In this document: positions 1-11,425 of the stretch, in pieces | Position numbering within the stretch: the stretch's first letter is position 1 | Layout: each line of letters begins with the position of its first letter | Assembly (NCBI GenBank): GCA_027924645.1 | Contig: BSBN01000445.1 | Coordinates: 6,865,001-6,929,000 of the forward strand | Direction of reading: 5' to 3' | From: Cunninghamia lanceolata | Lineage: Eukaryota; Streptophyta; Pinopsida; Cupressales; Cupressaceae | Length of the DNA stretch: 64,000 bases | Made by a program: the position numbers and the translations under genes | Notes under the pieces: generated by a model | Told to the model about the DNA's origin: nothing | What the model saw: the letters and a program-made list of their open reading frames with translations, nothing else | Database searches by the model: none

Positions 1-981
1 CTTCACCTTACAACGTGGTCTTCTCTGAGAAAGACCTCCCCTCCCATGATCCTTGTCACAATGATGCCCTTCATATTGAAGTTCTCATCCATAAGTGCAA
101 AATCAAACGTATACTCATAGATGGTGGTGCTGGTCTCAACATCTGTTCTTTAAAGTTACTAAAGCAATTGGGATACTCTAAGGATCACGTCAACACTGAT
201 CATAGTATTACAATCAAGGGGTATGATGATGTAGAACACCGTTTAGAAGGTGTTATTCACTTGCCTATACAACTGGGCCCTGTCATGCTTGAAACTAGGT
301 GCCAAGTCCTTGATATTGAGCTACCTTACAACATTATCCTAGGCTGCCCATGGATCCATGCAATGAAAGCTGTTCCCTCAACGTACCATCAGTCTCTAAA
401 GTTCCCATTCAATGGTACGGATATCACTATCCCAGGAGATCCTAATCCTTTTGAATTTTGCCGTGTCTTACAAGGAAGCTATAAAAATTGCAACCAAGTG
501 CCTAAAAATGATAAATCCCTTGAATCCCCTCTCTATGTTGACCTTGAAACTCTCACGCAAGCCTCTACAAGTGAATCTACACCCCTCCCCAAAATCATAG
601 CTCGCGTCCGGGATATAGGCTTTGGCACTTATGATATCTCAGAATCTTGTTGTGTAGGGCGGATGCCTCTATCTCCAAAATCTTACAGCCAACCACCCAT
701 TGCCAAAGTTACCAAAAAAGCAGCTATTCCTCCCCCAACATTCCTAACCCAATTCCAACATGGATGGTTATTGGAAGAGGAAACTATTGAGGACATTTCT
801 TCTTGGCTCTATAAGGAGAAAGAACTAGTCACAATACCAGTCAAGCAATACGGCAATGGCTTAAGGATAGTGAAAAATATGGGCTATAAAGGCAAAGGTG
901 GCCTTGGGAAACAGAATCAAGGAACTATGGAGCCCATTGTGGTAACAAAGAAGCTAGACAAGAAGGGATTAGGGTTTGGTA
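1..981 (+). repeat. Direct arm of the Tat1 internal inverted duplication
   Basis: The protease/G-patch coding region here is repeated in reverse complement at 5172-6150, with only scattered substitutions and no visible large indels. The homology stops in the gggtttggtaag run at about 981. The arms are separated by about 4.2 kb, so a read-through transcript could fold into a ~1-kb duplex. Confidence 0.92.
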
Positions 982-1658
982 AGAAGGTACCACGCGCCTT
1001 GGACATCGAGTATATCCTCGACGAGGTAGCTGACACTTTTTCTGCCGATTCGACGTCTACAGAGGATATCATCAATTACTCTTCCCTCCACATGACCAAT
1101 CTATTCGTAGAATCCTCCATTTTTACACTATCCTCTGTATCCTTAACTTCCACCACCAGCACCCAGAATGTCACACTTGTCTACCCTAAACTTATCGATT
1201 GGGACCAACAAGGGACCCCCGTTATAGATGTCTTTCAGAATGACGAGGCTTTAGCTGAGTTCATGGGACTTCGGGAAGGTATCCCTCTTGGCGATCACAA
1301 AGCAGGTTTTGTAATGGAACTAGAGCCCATGACTTATTTTGGTGAGAATGCCAAATCCTCCAGTCGCAAAAGTGCAAATAAAGAAAGATCTTTAGGTGAA
1401 AACCACACTGTGGCACCTCCTGATCACAAAATAGTAAAAGCAAAGGACGTATCCAAAGGTGAAAACCCAACTGTGGCACCTGAGGATGGAGGATTTGACC
1501 TTCCCTTACCATCTAAGTATCAAGAGAAATCAGCTCTCTTAGTGGAAGATTCTACAGAAATAAATCTTGGCACAGAACAAAATCCAAAGACAACATTCCT
1601 AGCAGCATCATTATCTGACACAGAGCACAGAAATCTTAACGACTTCTTTTTGCAATGA
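15..1658 (+). pseudogene. Tat1 polyprotein, protease and G-patch segment
   Basis: Reading frame open from before the window to a TGA at 1656-1658. Residues about 33-43 hold the retropepsin active-site motif IDGGAGLN, and a downstream ILG...PWIH motif closes the protease fold; together they process the element polyprotein. Residues about 280-310 (bases ~850-925) form a glycine-rich G-patch (GLRIVKNMGYKGKGGLGKQ), a nucleic-acid-binding module also known in some retroviral polyproteins downstream of protease. The C-terminal ~200 residues are low-complexity linker before RT. The first ATG at 15 is internal, not the true start. The terminal TGA is in the same frame as the RT segment that follows, so the break is a nonsense codon and not a frameshift. 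Confidence 0.88.
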
Positions 1659-3896
1659 ACCATCAACTTTGCACGGACCTATACAGATATGTCAGGGCTA
1701 GACCCTAAGCTGGTAGTTCATTATCTCACAGTTGATCCCAAAGTGAAACCAATCAAACAGAAGTTGAGAAAGATGCACCCACAGTTAGCTCTCTTGGTGA
1801 AGGTGGAAATACAAAAGTTGTTAGACGCAAAGTTCATATGACCCATTGACTATTCAGATTGGGTCTTAAACATTGTACCTGTGTCTAAACCTAATGGGCG
1901 CATCCACATGTGTAATGATTTCAGAGATCTCAACAAGGCATGTCCCAAAGATGACTTTCCACTACCAAACATTGACATAATAGTGGACTTGACAGCAGGT
2001 CACGAGATGCTTTCTCTCATGGACAGATTTTCAAGTTACAATCAGATAAGGATAGCTAAAGAAGATCAACATAAAACAACCTTTACTTGTCCTTGGGGCA
2101 ATTATTGGTGGTGTGTCATGCCGTTTGGTCTAAAGAATGCAGGAGCAACCTATCAGAGAGCAATGACAGTGATCTTCCACGATCTGTTTCATCACATCAT
2201 GGAAGACTATGTGGATGATATATTGGCTAAATCTTCTAGGGCGGATCACATACAGGTCCTAGGACAGATCTTCGACAGGCTTGAAAAATACCAAGTAAGA
2301 TTCAATCCAAAGAAGTGCGTATTCGGTGTAACATTAGGGAAGCTGTTGGGATACATTGTATCTCGTAGAGGCATCGAAGTAGATCCAGGGAAAGTAAAGG
2401 CTATAGTGGAGATGCCTCCACCAAGGAACCTAAAAGCATTAAGGAGCCTACAAGGAAGGTTACAGTCCATTTGGCATTTCATATCACAGCTAGTAGATAA
2501 ATGTCAACCCTTTCAACACTTGCTCCGAAAGGATGTCTCATTTCGATGGGACAACAAGTGTCAGGCAGCGTTTGATCAACTTAAAGAGTATCTAGCTACA
2601 CCTCCTGTATTGGTTCCACCAGTTGCAGACAAACCTTTGATATTGTACATCTCCACTACAAACTTAGCCTTGGGGGCCCTGCTAGCACAAAATGATGACA
2701 CAGGAAAGGAGCATACCATTTATTACATTAGTAGAACCTTGGTGGGATATGAGCTTAATTATTCACCAATGGAAAGGGCTTGTTTAGCAGTAGTGTTTGC
2801 CTCCCAAAAGTTGCGGCATTACATGCTGAACCAACACACAAATCTGATAGCCAAGATTGATCCCTTGAAATATCTACTAGCAAAAGTAGCTCTCAAAGGA
2901 AGACTAGCTAAGTGGGTCATGATCCTTAGTGAGTTCGATATTGAGTACACGGATCGTAAAGCAATCAAAGGACAAGCCCTCACAGATCAACTAGAAAATG
3001 CACCTATGAAAGATACACATCCTATGGTAGCAGACTTTCCTGATGAGAACCTCTTCACTCTTGCTACCTCCATAATGTGGAAGTTATACTTTGGTGGTTC
3101 TTATACTCAGCATGGATTAGGAGCCGACATCTTATTTGTTACACCTCAGAATGACTACATTCCAAAGTCATATCAGATTGCATTCCCTTGCACCAACAAC
3201 ATAGCTGAGTATGAAGCACTCCTTATAGGTCTCAATACAGCAGTTCAATGGGACATCACAAAATTACAAGTATATGGAGACTCACAGCTAGTCATTCGCC
3301 AAGTCATAGATGAATACCAAACAAAGGATGAAAAGTTGGTCCCCTACAAACAACTAGTGGATGCCTACAAACCACACTTTTCTAGCATCACATTTGAGCA
3401 AATTCCAAGAGAGCATAACAAAGCTGCAGATTCTATGGCTTCTGTAGGGTCACTGATTGACATGCCTGCTAATACACAGAAGTGTGAATTCTTGATCGAA
3501 CAATTGTTGATACCAGCCGTCGATATTCCTGTTACTGAAATCATCTGCGAACTTGTTGGTCCCAATTCCCCATGGTATGAAGATATCTATGAATACCTCA
3601 AGAACAATACCTTTCCCCCTGACCTATCATCCACCCAACACAAAACCTTTATCCGTCGATCCTTTCGTTACATCATTCTGGGTGATACACTACATCGTCG
3701 GAGTCTCGATGGTATCCTCTTACGATGTCTTAACGCAGAAGAAGCTGAAGCTACCTTACGAGACATACACGAAGGTGTCTATGGCACACATTCTACTGGT
3801 CCTAATCTTGCTAAGAAGATACTTAGAACAGGTTATTACTGGCCTATAATAGAGCAAGATGCTGCACAGTTTGCTAAGAAGTGTCTACAATGTTAG
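1659..3896 (+). pseudogene. Tat1 polyprotein, RT and dual RNase H segment
   Basis: Same frame as the preceding segment. Upstream of the open part there is an RT N-terminal region (1675-1838) ending in a TGA at 1839-1841. RT motifs follow: KPNGRIHMCNDFRDLN, SLMDRFSSYNQI, PFGLKNAGATYQRAM and the catalytic YVDD at 2208-2219. The first RNase H spans about 2560-2990. A connection leads to a second, archaeal-type RNase H at about 3075-3480 (KLYFGGSYTQHGLG...NIAEYEALLIGL...YGDSQLV). The acidic residue expected in the first strand of the second domain is G here, so that copy is probably inactive. The end has an integrase zinc-binding region and a TAG at 3894-3896. All three stops in this polyprotein can arise by one C-to-T or G-to-A change. 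Confidence 0.9.
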
Positions 3897-4904
3897 CAGC
3901 ATGGAGATCTAATTCACGCACCAGCTCATGAGTTACAACCTGTGACTACTCCATGGCCTTTTTCTCAATGGGGTCTCAACCTCGTAGGACAAATCCACCC
4001 TTCCTCCTCCAATGGCCACAAGTTTATCATTACCACCACTGAGTATTTCACGAAGTGGGTGGAAGCCATTCCTATGACCTATATCACCGGTAAGCAAATA
4101 GCCAAGTTTATCCTAAACTACCTCATATGCCGGTATGGTATTCCCCAAGCCATTGTCACTGATAATGGGAGACCATTCAAGAACCAAGATGTCCGTGCCT
4201 TGTGCACACAATACAATATCCAACATCACTTTTCAACTCCCTACTATCCGCAGAGTAATGGCCAAGCTGAGGCTTCCAATAAAACCATTCTCAAGATCCT
4301 CAAAAAAATAGTCAATGAAGCTGGTCGTGATTGGCACTTGCAACTTAATCCAGCCCTATGGGCCTACCGCACTAGTATCAGAACACCAACTGGTGCCACA
4401 CCATATGCCTTGGTCTTTGTCTCTGAAGCCATCCTACCTATAGAGGTCAAGATCCCATCCCTCAGAGTATCCATGCAGGACCTGATTAGCGGAGATGAGT
4501 ATCACACTTCTAGATTAGCTAAGCTTGAACTACTAGATGAGAGGTGCCTTGCCACACTTAATCATCTCCATGTCTATCAAAACCACCTCCGGCGTAATTA
4601 CAACAAAAAGATCAAAGAAAGACGGTTTCAAGTTGGTGATCTTGTACTTAAGGAGAATCAGAGAAATCAAGCAGATCGAGAGAAGAAGGGTAAGTTTGAG
4701 CCTAACTGGTTAGGTCCCTTCATTGTGACCGCGGCATATGGATCAGGAGCTTATACTTTAGCTACACCTGACGGCATTCCTCTAGATGAGCCACTTAACA
4801 GTGTCCATATTAATATTCTTCTTGCATTTACATGTATTGAAGTTTCTTTTATGTTCAAGACTATGGCTTATTCACATATACCTACAAGGTTATATTATGT
4901 CTAA
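3897..4904 (+). pseudogene. Tat1 integrase, inactive and 3'-truncated
   Basis: Same frame as the RT segment after the TAG. The rve core lies about 3950-4480. The second and third acidic catalytic residues are present (VTDNGRPF and NGQAEASNK, D-x35-E spacing), but the first is replaced by Asn in GLNLVGQI, where Asp is expected. The C-terminal part has the basic GDLVLKE region and NWLGPF..., then TLATPDGIPLDEPLNSVH. In Tat2 this same C-terminus ends with HLKKFYA and stop; in Tat1 the frame runs instead into sequence that lies about 1.8 kb further downstream in Tat2. Tat1 therefore has a deletion fusing the integrase end to its 3' noncoding region at about 4808. Confidence 0.87.
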
Positions 4905-5171
4905 GGGATCTAATTTCAAACCGCTTGCTTGCAGAGTCAACATCCACGCACTCGAATATTACTGCACCTTGGTCTTTTATACCTTGGTGGTGAACTATCC
5001 ACGTGCTATATCAAAAATAAGGATTGCTCTTTATAAACAATTGTGAAGCCATTGCAACAAGCTCATCCATCTACCCATCCATTTTTCCATGGCCTTATAT
5101 AGTTTTTCAAGCAAAGATCGATCAACTATCTTTCTCTCATGTTCTCTTCTATCTCCTTTCTTCTATCTTAC
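4810..5171 (+). other. Tat1 3' noncoding segment shared with Tat2
   Basis: No coding potential of its own. The stretch is clearly homologous, in opposite orientation, to about 45080-45400 inside Tat2; both share the run from the cttcttgcatt region through the aagctcatcc region. It supports placing Tat1 and Tat2 in one family and locates the Tat1 deletion. Confidence 0.8.
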
Positions 5172-6325
5172 CAAACCCTAATCCCTTCTTGTCTAGTTTC
5201 TTTGTTACCACAATGGGCTCCATAGTTCCTTGATTTTGTTTCCCAAGGCCACCTTTGCCTTTATAGCCCGTATTTTTCACTATCCTTAAGCCATTTCCGT
5301 ATTGCTTGACTGGTATTGTGACTAGTTCTTTCTCCTTATAGAGCCAAGAAGAAATGTCCTCAATAGTTTCCTCTTCCAATAACCGTCCATGTTGGAATTG
5401 GGTTAGGAATGTTGGGGGAGGAATAGCTGCTTTTTTGGTAACTTTGGCAATGGGTGGTTGGCCGTAAGATTTTGGAGATAGAGGCATCCGCCCTACACAA
5501 CAAGATTCTGAGATATCATAAGTGCCAAAGCCTATATCCCGGACGTGAGCTGTGATTTTGGGGAGGGGTGTAGATTCACTTGTAGAGGCTTGCGTGAGAG
5601 TTTCAGGGTCAACATAGAGAGGGCATTCAAGGGCTTTGTCGTTTTTAGGCACTTGGTTGCAATTTTTATAGCTTCATTGTAAGACACGGCAAAATTCAAA
5701 AGGATTAGGATCTCCTGGGATAGTGATCTCCGTACCATTGAATGGGAACTTTAGAGACTGATGGTACATGGAGGGAACAGCTTTCATTGCATGGATCCAT
5801 GGGCGGCCTAGGATAATGTTGTAAGGCAGCTCAATATCAAGGACTTGGCACCTAGTTTCAAGCATGACAGGGCCCAGTTGTATAGGCAAGTGAATAACAC
5901 CTTCTGAATGGCGTTCTGCATTATCATACCCCTTGATTGTAATACTATGATCAGTGTTGACGTGATCCTTAGAGTATCCCAATTGCTTTAGTAACTTTAA
6001 AGAACAGATGTTGAGACCAGCACCACCATCTATGAGTATACGTTTGATTTTGCGCTTATGGATGAGAACTTCAATATGAAGGGCATCATTGTGACAAGGA
6101 TCGTGGGAGGGGAGGTCTTTCTCAGAGAAGACCACATTGTAAGGCGAAGCAATATTACCCACTATAGCTTGGAAATCCACGACTGCTATGTTGTTAGGAA
6201 CGGAAGACTCTTGGAGGGCTTTTTCTAGCACCACTCTATGTGCAGGTGATGACCGTAGAAGGTCCAAAATAGAGATCTGTGCTGGTGTTCTCCCTAGATG
6301 TTCGACAAGATTATAATTAGACTGA
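5172..6325 (-). pseudogene. Inverted second copy of Tat1 gag-end/protease/G-patch
   Basis: Minus-strand reading from about 6325 gives the region just upstream of protease (a YNLVEHL-type motif, then the LLRSSPAHRVVLEKAL stretch), the protease motif IDGGAGLN, the ILG.PWIH motif and the G-patch, ending at about 5172 inside the G-patch tail. One TGA interrupts it at about 5690, where the direct copy has GGA. It also contains ~180 bp that lie upstream of base 1 in the direct copy, so it preserves sequence not otherwise visible in the window. It replaces the place where Tat2 carries its antisense PMD gene. It is a rearranged fragment, not an independent gene. Confidence 0.88.
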
Positions 6326-6559
6326 ACTGGAAGCCTAGGTGTAGGTGCATTGTGACTCGTCTGTCTCGAACAAAATCTTCTAGTCGAGTGTCAACACAGT
6401 TCTTCTATCGCTTCCCTGTCTTTCCTCTCGAGGGGGCACCCTACGCCAGCTACGCTGGGGCAACTAGCTACACTGGGGCATTAAAATTGTATCATGTCTT
6501 CAACTATTGATTTCTTTGAAGCAACGCTGTAAACTGCATTGCATCAAAGAGGGGCAAAA
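6326..6559 (+). other. Tat1 sub-terminal 3' region and polypurine tract
   Basis: Homologous in reverse complement to 41578-41780 of Tat2. The last bases before the LTR (about 6546-6559, aaagaggggcaaaa) form a purine-rich tract, the expected plus-strand primer for reverse transcription. Confidence 0.8.
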
Positions 6560-6629
6560 TGTAGACACCCTAAAATGACCAAGTCGTCAAATCACTTGCA
6601 TTTCATAATCTGTCTAATCACCTGCATTT

Positions 6630-7130
6630 CACATATTAATTAAATAATCTAATTATTTAATTAATTTCACTAAATTCTTCTAAACCACATACTTTTGACA
6701 TTAATTAAATAAATTCTCTTTATTTAATTAATTAAATTAAATTCCTCTGTATTCTTCTATAATTAAATAATTTTAAATAATTTAATTAGACCATTATCCT
6801 CGTTCCAAAAATCAAGTCCACATTAATTAAATAAATCCCATTATTTAATTAATTCATCACAAATTCTATCTTATCTACAATTAAATAATTTTTAAATTAT
6901 TTAATTAAATCAAAATCATTCTTCCAAAATCATGCACAACAATTAAATAAATTTATTTATTTAATTTGCTTTCAAATCTTCTAAATTAAATAATTCTAAT
7001 TATTTAATTATTTCTTCCAAAATATCTTCTCTAAATTTAAATAAATCAATTATTTATTTAAGTTGTTTTTTCTTCTAAATTTGAGTTATCTCTAATATAA
7101 CTCAAGTTTTCTATATTTAATAAAGCAAAA
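6630..7130. repeat. AT-rich palindromic repeats in the Tat1 LTR U3 region
   Basis: At least ten imperfect copies of a palindromic pattern of the form attaattaaataa...ttatttaattaa, separated by 20-50 bp of mixed sequence. The same array occurs in the two Tat2 LTRs (about 41000-41510 and 47900-48405), so it is an ancestral family feature. Confidence 0.8.
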
Positions 7131-7365
7131 TATCTTCTTTTCTCATGCAAATCTCCTCTTCTTGTTTTAAATCACTTAACTGATTGCTTTATTCTTTTAA
7201 TTGATTTATCTCTTCAGTTAACTTATTCTTCTATTCTTGATAACTCCTCTCATGCAAAAGAAAGCAAGACACATGTCTTCTTCTCATTTGTTGTACATTC
7301 CTCAACTGTTCTCCTCCATTGATTCTTCTGAATTATCTGGACCGTTGATCGATCTTCCTTGAAAT

Positions 7366-7376
7366 CTATATAAACC
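7366..7376 (+). promoter_or_regulatory. TATA box of the Tat1 LTR
   Basis: ctatataaacc in an otherwise mixed-composition part of the LTR. The same motif occurs at the corresponding place in both Tat2 LTRs (minus strand, about 40743-40753 and 47638-47648). It is the likely core promoter of the element transcript. Confidence 0.65.
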
Positions 7377-7713
7377 CTCCTCATCTCCTTCATTGAGCCT
7401 CTCTCTCTTCGATCATATTCTTAGGCATACTTGACAGAGCTTTGAGCATACAAAATGCGTCGATTGAGCACTCTCACGATCTCTTGACATTGATCTTTGA
7501 GCACATTGAGCACACTACTTGCTTGTTGCAGCTATGGCTTCACAACTTCATTGAGCAATCCACATTCAATCCAAAGGAAACAATACAGATTTCGGTAAAA
7601 GTCTTTATTTCATTGATTATTTGTCATGGCTTTTATTTAAATTCATTTTCTTTATGTTATTGGGTTCTTTGATTTTATTTAGTTTAGATTTAATCGATTT
7701 TTCCTCATACACA

Positions 7714-8172
7714 GGTATTCCAAAGAAGGAGACTACATTCAAAGAAAGTAAGAAGATAGGAGATGGAGTAGCTGATCAAGATGATGACCTTGAAGAAGTA
7801 GAAGCAAAATTTGTAAGAACCTTAAAGAAAGGCATAGACAAATACAAAGGTAACTTACCTTTCAAATGTTTCAATTGTGGAAAGATTGGTCATTTTTTTT
7901 CTAAATGTCCTTTTAAAGAATCAAGAGATAGTAACAAGAGAGACAAGTTCAAAAGAAGCTTGTATTCCATAGAGAGCATGTGTTCTTTAGAAGATGAAGA
8001 TCATGATGATTCAAATGATGAAACACTTTTCATGGCCTTGAATGTTGGTAATAAAAAAGATGATATTGAAAAATGTACAAAGACTGGTACCTTGCAAGTT
8101 AAAAAAAACAATGCTAGATCAATGGTTTTATGGACTGCCTTTCATGCAAAAGAAGAAGCCAAGGCTTGGTAA
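7714..8172 (+). pseudogene. Copia-1 gag C-terminus with zinc knuckle
   Basis: The upstream ORF portion (from 7621) is Tat1 LTR read-through; true gag begins at 7714. It contains a complete CCHC knuckle, CFNCGKIGHFFSKC (about 7867-7908), for RNA binding in the virus-like particle. An acidic region follows (EDEDHDDSNDE). At about 8168-8172 one G appears to be missing, which shifts the frame and gives TAA just before the protease motif. Confidence 0.82.
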
Positions 8173-9480
8173 TTGACAGTGGTTTCTCCAATCATATGAA
8201 TGGTGATAAGGAGAAGTTTATTAGTCTTGAGAAGTGGAATGGTGGAGATGTTATGTTTGGTGGTGATGAGTCAACATAAATATGTGGAAAGGGTGCTATA
8301 ACTATTGATGGAAAGAACATGATTGAGGATGTCCTCTATGTCAAAGGGCTTCTTATTGTTAGTTAGATGTGTAGTTAAGGATACAATTTTACCTTTCATT
8401 CCAAAGGTTGTGAAATTAGGAAGGCAGGGTCTAGAAAACTAGTTGCAGAAGGCATCAAGTCATATGTTGATATCTATCATCTGAAGGAAGTAAATGGAAG
8501 AACATGCTTATTGGCTCAATCCAGTGAGTGCTGGCTATGGCACAAGTGAATGGGTCACACCAAATTTGACAATATGGTAAAGATAAGGTCTATTCATGTA
8601 GTGAGAGACATGCCCAAGATAACCAAGCCTACAAACACACTATGCAAAGAATGCCAAATGGGAAAGTAGACAAAGGCAAATTTCAAGAGCAAGGAATATT
8701 CTTCTTCAATGCCATTGGAGCTGATTCACACTAACCTATGTGACCCTATAAGAGTAAAGAGTAACAAGGTGAAAGTTATTTCATGCTACTTATTGATGAT
8801 TATTCTAGAATGACTTGGGTTACTTTCTTAAAAGAAAAATCAAATGCCCTTAATAAGTTTAAGGTTTTCAAAGTTATGGTTGAGAATGAAATGGATACTA
8901 ATATCAAATGTTTAAGGTCTAATAAAGGAGGTGAGTTTACTTCAAATGAATTTGATAAGTTTTGTGAAGATCATGGTATTAAGAGACATCTTTTAGCTCC
9001 TAGGATCCCTCAGCAAAATGGGGTAGTAGAAAGGAAGAATAGGACTGTGAAAGAGATGGCTAGGGCAATGTTGAAAGATGTAGATTTGCTTGACATGTAC
9101 TAGAAAGATGCAGTTCACACTGTTGTCTATCTAATTAACAAAGTGCAACTGAGGGTCAATAGCACTAGAGACCCCTTATGAGCTATGGTATGGAAGACCT
9201 CTCACTGTCAAATACTTCAGGATCTTTGGCAACAAATACTATATCAGAAGAGATGAAGATTACATAGGAAAGTTTTATTCAAGAAGTGATGAAGGGATCT
9301 TTCTTGCTTAGTCAACTAGAAGCAAAGCCCATAGATGCTACAATAAGAGATTGAGGAAGATGGTTGAAAACAAAAATGTCAAAGTAGATGAAGACCTGTA
9401 TTAGATCTCACAAGAATTAGAGGACTCCGGATTTGATATCTTTCCATGCATTGAAGATGAAGAAGAAGAAGAGAAAGTAG
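8173..9480 (+). pseudogene. Copia-1 protease and integrase, inactive
   Basis: The protease motif IDSGFSNHM follows the gag frameshift directly. The GAG-pre-integrase zinc region (LWH...CKECQMGK) at about 8520-8680 has several stops. The integrase core is open at 8783-9103: IDDYSRMTWV is present, but the second catalytic Asp in the RSD.GGEF motif is changed to Asn (RSNKGGEF); the Glu in NGVVERKN is retained. A TAG at 9101-9103 stands where Trp is usual. The remaining integrase C-terminus to about 9480 is broken by further stops. Confidence 0.82.
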
Positions 9481-9503
9481 AAAAGGAACAAGAACTAGAG
9501 TAG

Positions 9504-10312
9504 ATGCCTAAGACTCCAGCAAAGTATGTTCAGAAGAACCATTTAGTAGATCAGATCATTGGAGATAAGAATGAAGGTGTGTGGACAAGGAGAAGGTTTT
9601 CTAAGGCACATGAGCAAGTAAACTTATGTTTATTATCAAAAGTAGAGCCCAAAACCTTTGCTAATGCTAGAAAAGATGATGGATGGGTAAAAGCAATGGA
9701 AGAAGAATTGGATCAGATAGTGAAGAATCAGACATGGGAATTGGTTCCCAGACCAACCAATAAAATTTTTATAGGAACAAAGTGGGTGTTCCGGAACAAG
9801 CTGAATGAAGATGGTGAAGTTGTGAGGAACAAAGCAAGATTGGTGTGTAAGGGTTATTCTCAAGTTGAAGGCATTGATTTTGAGGAGACTCTTGCTCAGG
9901 TAGCTAGGATGGAGGCAATCAAGATGTTTCTTGCTCTTGATGCTCATAAGAACTTCAAGGTCTATCAGATGGATGTTAAGTCAACATTTTTGAATGGGGA
10001 TCTAGAGGAATAAGTCTACATTGACAACCAGATGGTTTTCAAATATCAGAAGATCTGGACATGGTGTGTAGACTCAAGATAGCTTTGTATGGTCTCAAGC
10101 AAGCACCTAGAGCTTGGTGTGCTAGGTTAGATAAATACTTACTTCAGCAGGGCTTCAAGAAAGTTACTACATATAGCAATCTTTACATCAAGGAAGGAGT
10201 TATGATATTGATAGTTGCATTATATGTTGATGACATCATCTTTGGTGAAGATGATGATATACATGTAAAAGGTTTTCATACAAGATGCAAAAAGAGTTTG
10301 AGATGTCTATGA
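9504..10312 (+). pseudogene. Copia-1 reverse transcriptase
   Basis: Two open pieces. The first (9504-10013) has [31 protein letters not shown] and the DVKSTFLNG motif. The second (10061-10312) has LYGLKQAPRAW and the catalytic YVDD (about 10229-10240). Between them are a TAA at 10011-10013 and a short frame-disrupted gap, and a later frame change near 10312 leads into RNase H. The RVT_2 family is clear; enzymatic activity is not possible from this copy. Confidence 0.85.
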
Positions 10313-11142
10313 TTGGTGAGATGTCTTTCTTCCTTGGACTTCAAATTTCTTAGCTAGATGATGGTATCTTTATTTCTTAGGCTAAGTATGCTAGAGAGAT
10401 GTTGAATAAATTTGGTATGGAGCACTCTAAACTAGTAAGTACTCCCATGGTTACTGGTTGTCACTTGAGAAAAGATGATGAATCTCTAGAGGTTGATCAG
10501 ACTTCCTGTAGATCTATGATTGGAGGACTATTATACTTGATTGCTTCTAGACCTAATATTATGCATGTAATATGTGTGGTTGCCAGATATCAAGCTAATC
10601 CTAAGCAAACACATGAGAAGACAATGAAAATAATATTCAGATACTTGAAGGGAACTCCAGATTATGGCTTATGGTATCCAAGAGGTAATGACTTTGATTT
10701 GAACGTCTATGTTGATGTTGATTGGGCAGGTTGTGTTGATGATAGAGGAAGTACAAGTGGTGGTGCTTTATTTTTAGGAAGTAGATTGGTTTCATGGTAG
10801 AGAAAGAAGCAAGATTTAGTATCCTTATCAACTGCAAAGGCATAATACATTGCAACAGCATCTTGCTATACACAAGTGTTGTGGATGAAGCAAACCTTGA
10901 AGGATATCAAGGTAGTGTATGATGAGCCTATTCCTATTTTGTGTGATAATACAAGTGCTATCAATATTTCCAAGAATCTAGTGATGCAGTCTAGAACCAA
11001 GCATATTGCAATTAGGTATCACTTCTTGAGAGAGAAGGTTGCAGATAAGGAAGTAAAGTTGGAATATGTTCCAACAAAGGATCAAATTGTAAATATTTTC
11101 AAAAAGGCTATTGCAAATGATATTTTTGAAGATATTTGGTAG
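10313..11142 (+). pseudogene. Copia-1 RT connection and RNase H
   Basis: 10399-10800 reads STPMVTGCHLRKDD, SMIGGLLYLIASRPNI, YLKGTPDYGLWYP and the RNase H core VDVDWAG...STSGGALFLG, ending in a TAG. 10876-11142 carries the RNase H end, CDNTSAINISKN and SRTKHIAIRYHFLREKV, and terminates at a TAG. This is the normal C-terminus of a copia polyprotein. Confidence 0.85.
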
Positions 11143-11385
11143 AGGTTAGGGGTAATTACCCCTACTTCTTGCTAGATGCATGATGGTGCATCTGTCTAGG
11201 GGGAGTTCATGCTATATCCTTTTCCTAGACTGATGGTGGCTACCTCTCAAGGGGAGCAGGTAGCTGTGATTATTGACAGAGGGAACCTTGAAGAAGGGGG
11301 AGAGAGAGAAAATGTGCTCCTTAGGAGAAAAAATTTGTGCCCTAAGGGAAAGAAGTAGTTTCCCTTTGTCCTTGATGTCAAAGGG

Positions 11386-11425
<40 letters not shown>

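Larger units (their letters stand above)
1..7713 (+). mobile_element. Tat1: Tat-lineage Ty3/gypsy LTR retrotransposon, 5' part outside the window
   Basis: Order on the + strand is protease, G-patch, RT, RNase H, a second RNase H, zinc-binding region, integrase, 3' noncoding region with an inverted internal copy, purine tract and 3' LTR. The order PR-RT-RH-INT is the Ty3/gypsy order, and a second RNase H is a known mark of the Tat lineage. The 5' LTR, PBS and gag lie before base 1. The 3' LTR ends at 7713 directly against a copia gag reading frame, so Tat1 is inserted in copia-1. The predicted 5-bp target duplication would be bases 7714-7718 (ggtat), with its partner outside the window. Its LTR is the same family as the Tat2 LTRs, roughly 85% identical by eye. 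Confidence 0.9.
6560..7713 (+). repeat. Tat1 3' LTR, 1154 bp
   Basis: Begins TGTAGACACCC after the purine tract and ends CATACACA. The Tat2 LTRs have the same termini in opposite orientation (TGTAGACACCC to CATATACACA). A TATA box in the 3' third fixes the transcription direction as +. The 5' half is very AT-rich. The base after it (7714) is in a copia gag frame. Confidence 0.9.

Noticed and set aside
11391..11421. (TA)n tract read as transmembrane-like IYIYIY segments on both strands
   Set aside because: Simple microsatellite; the apparent proteins are artefacts.
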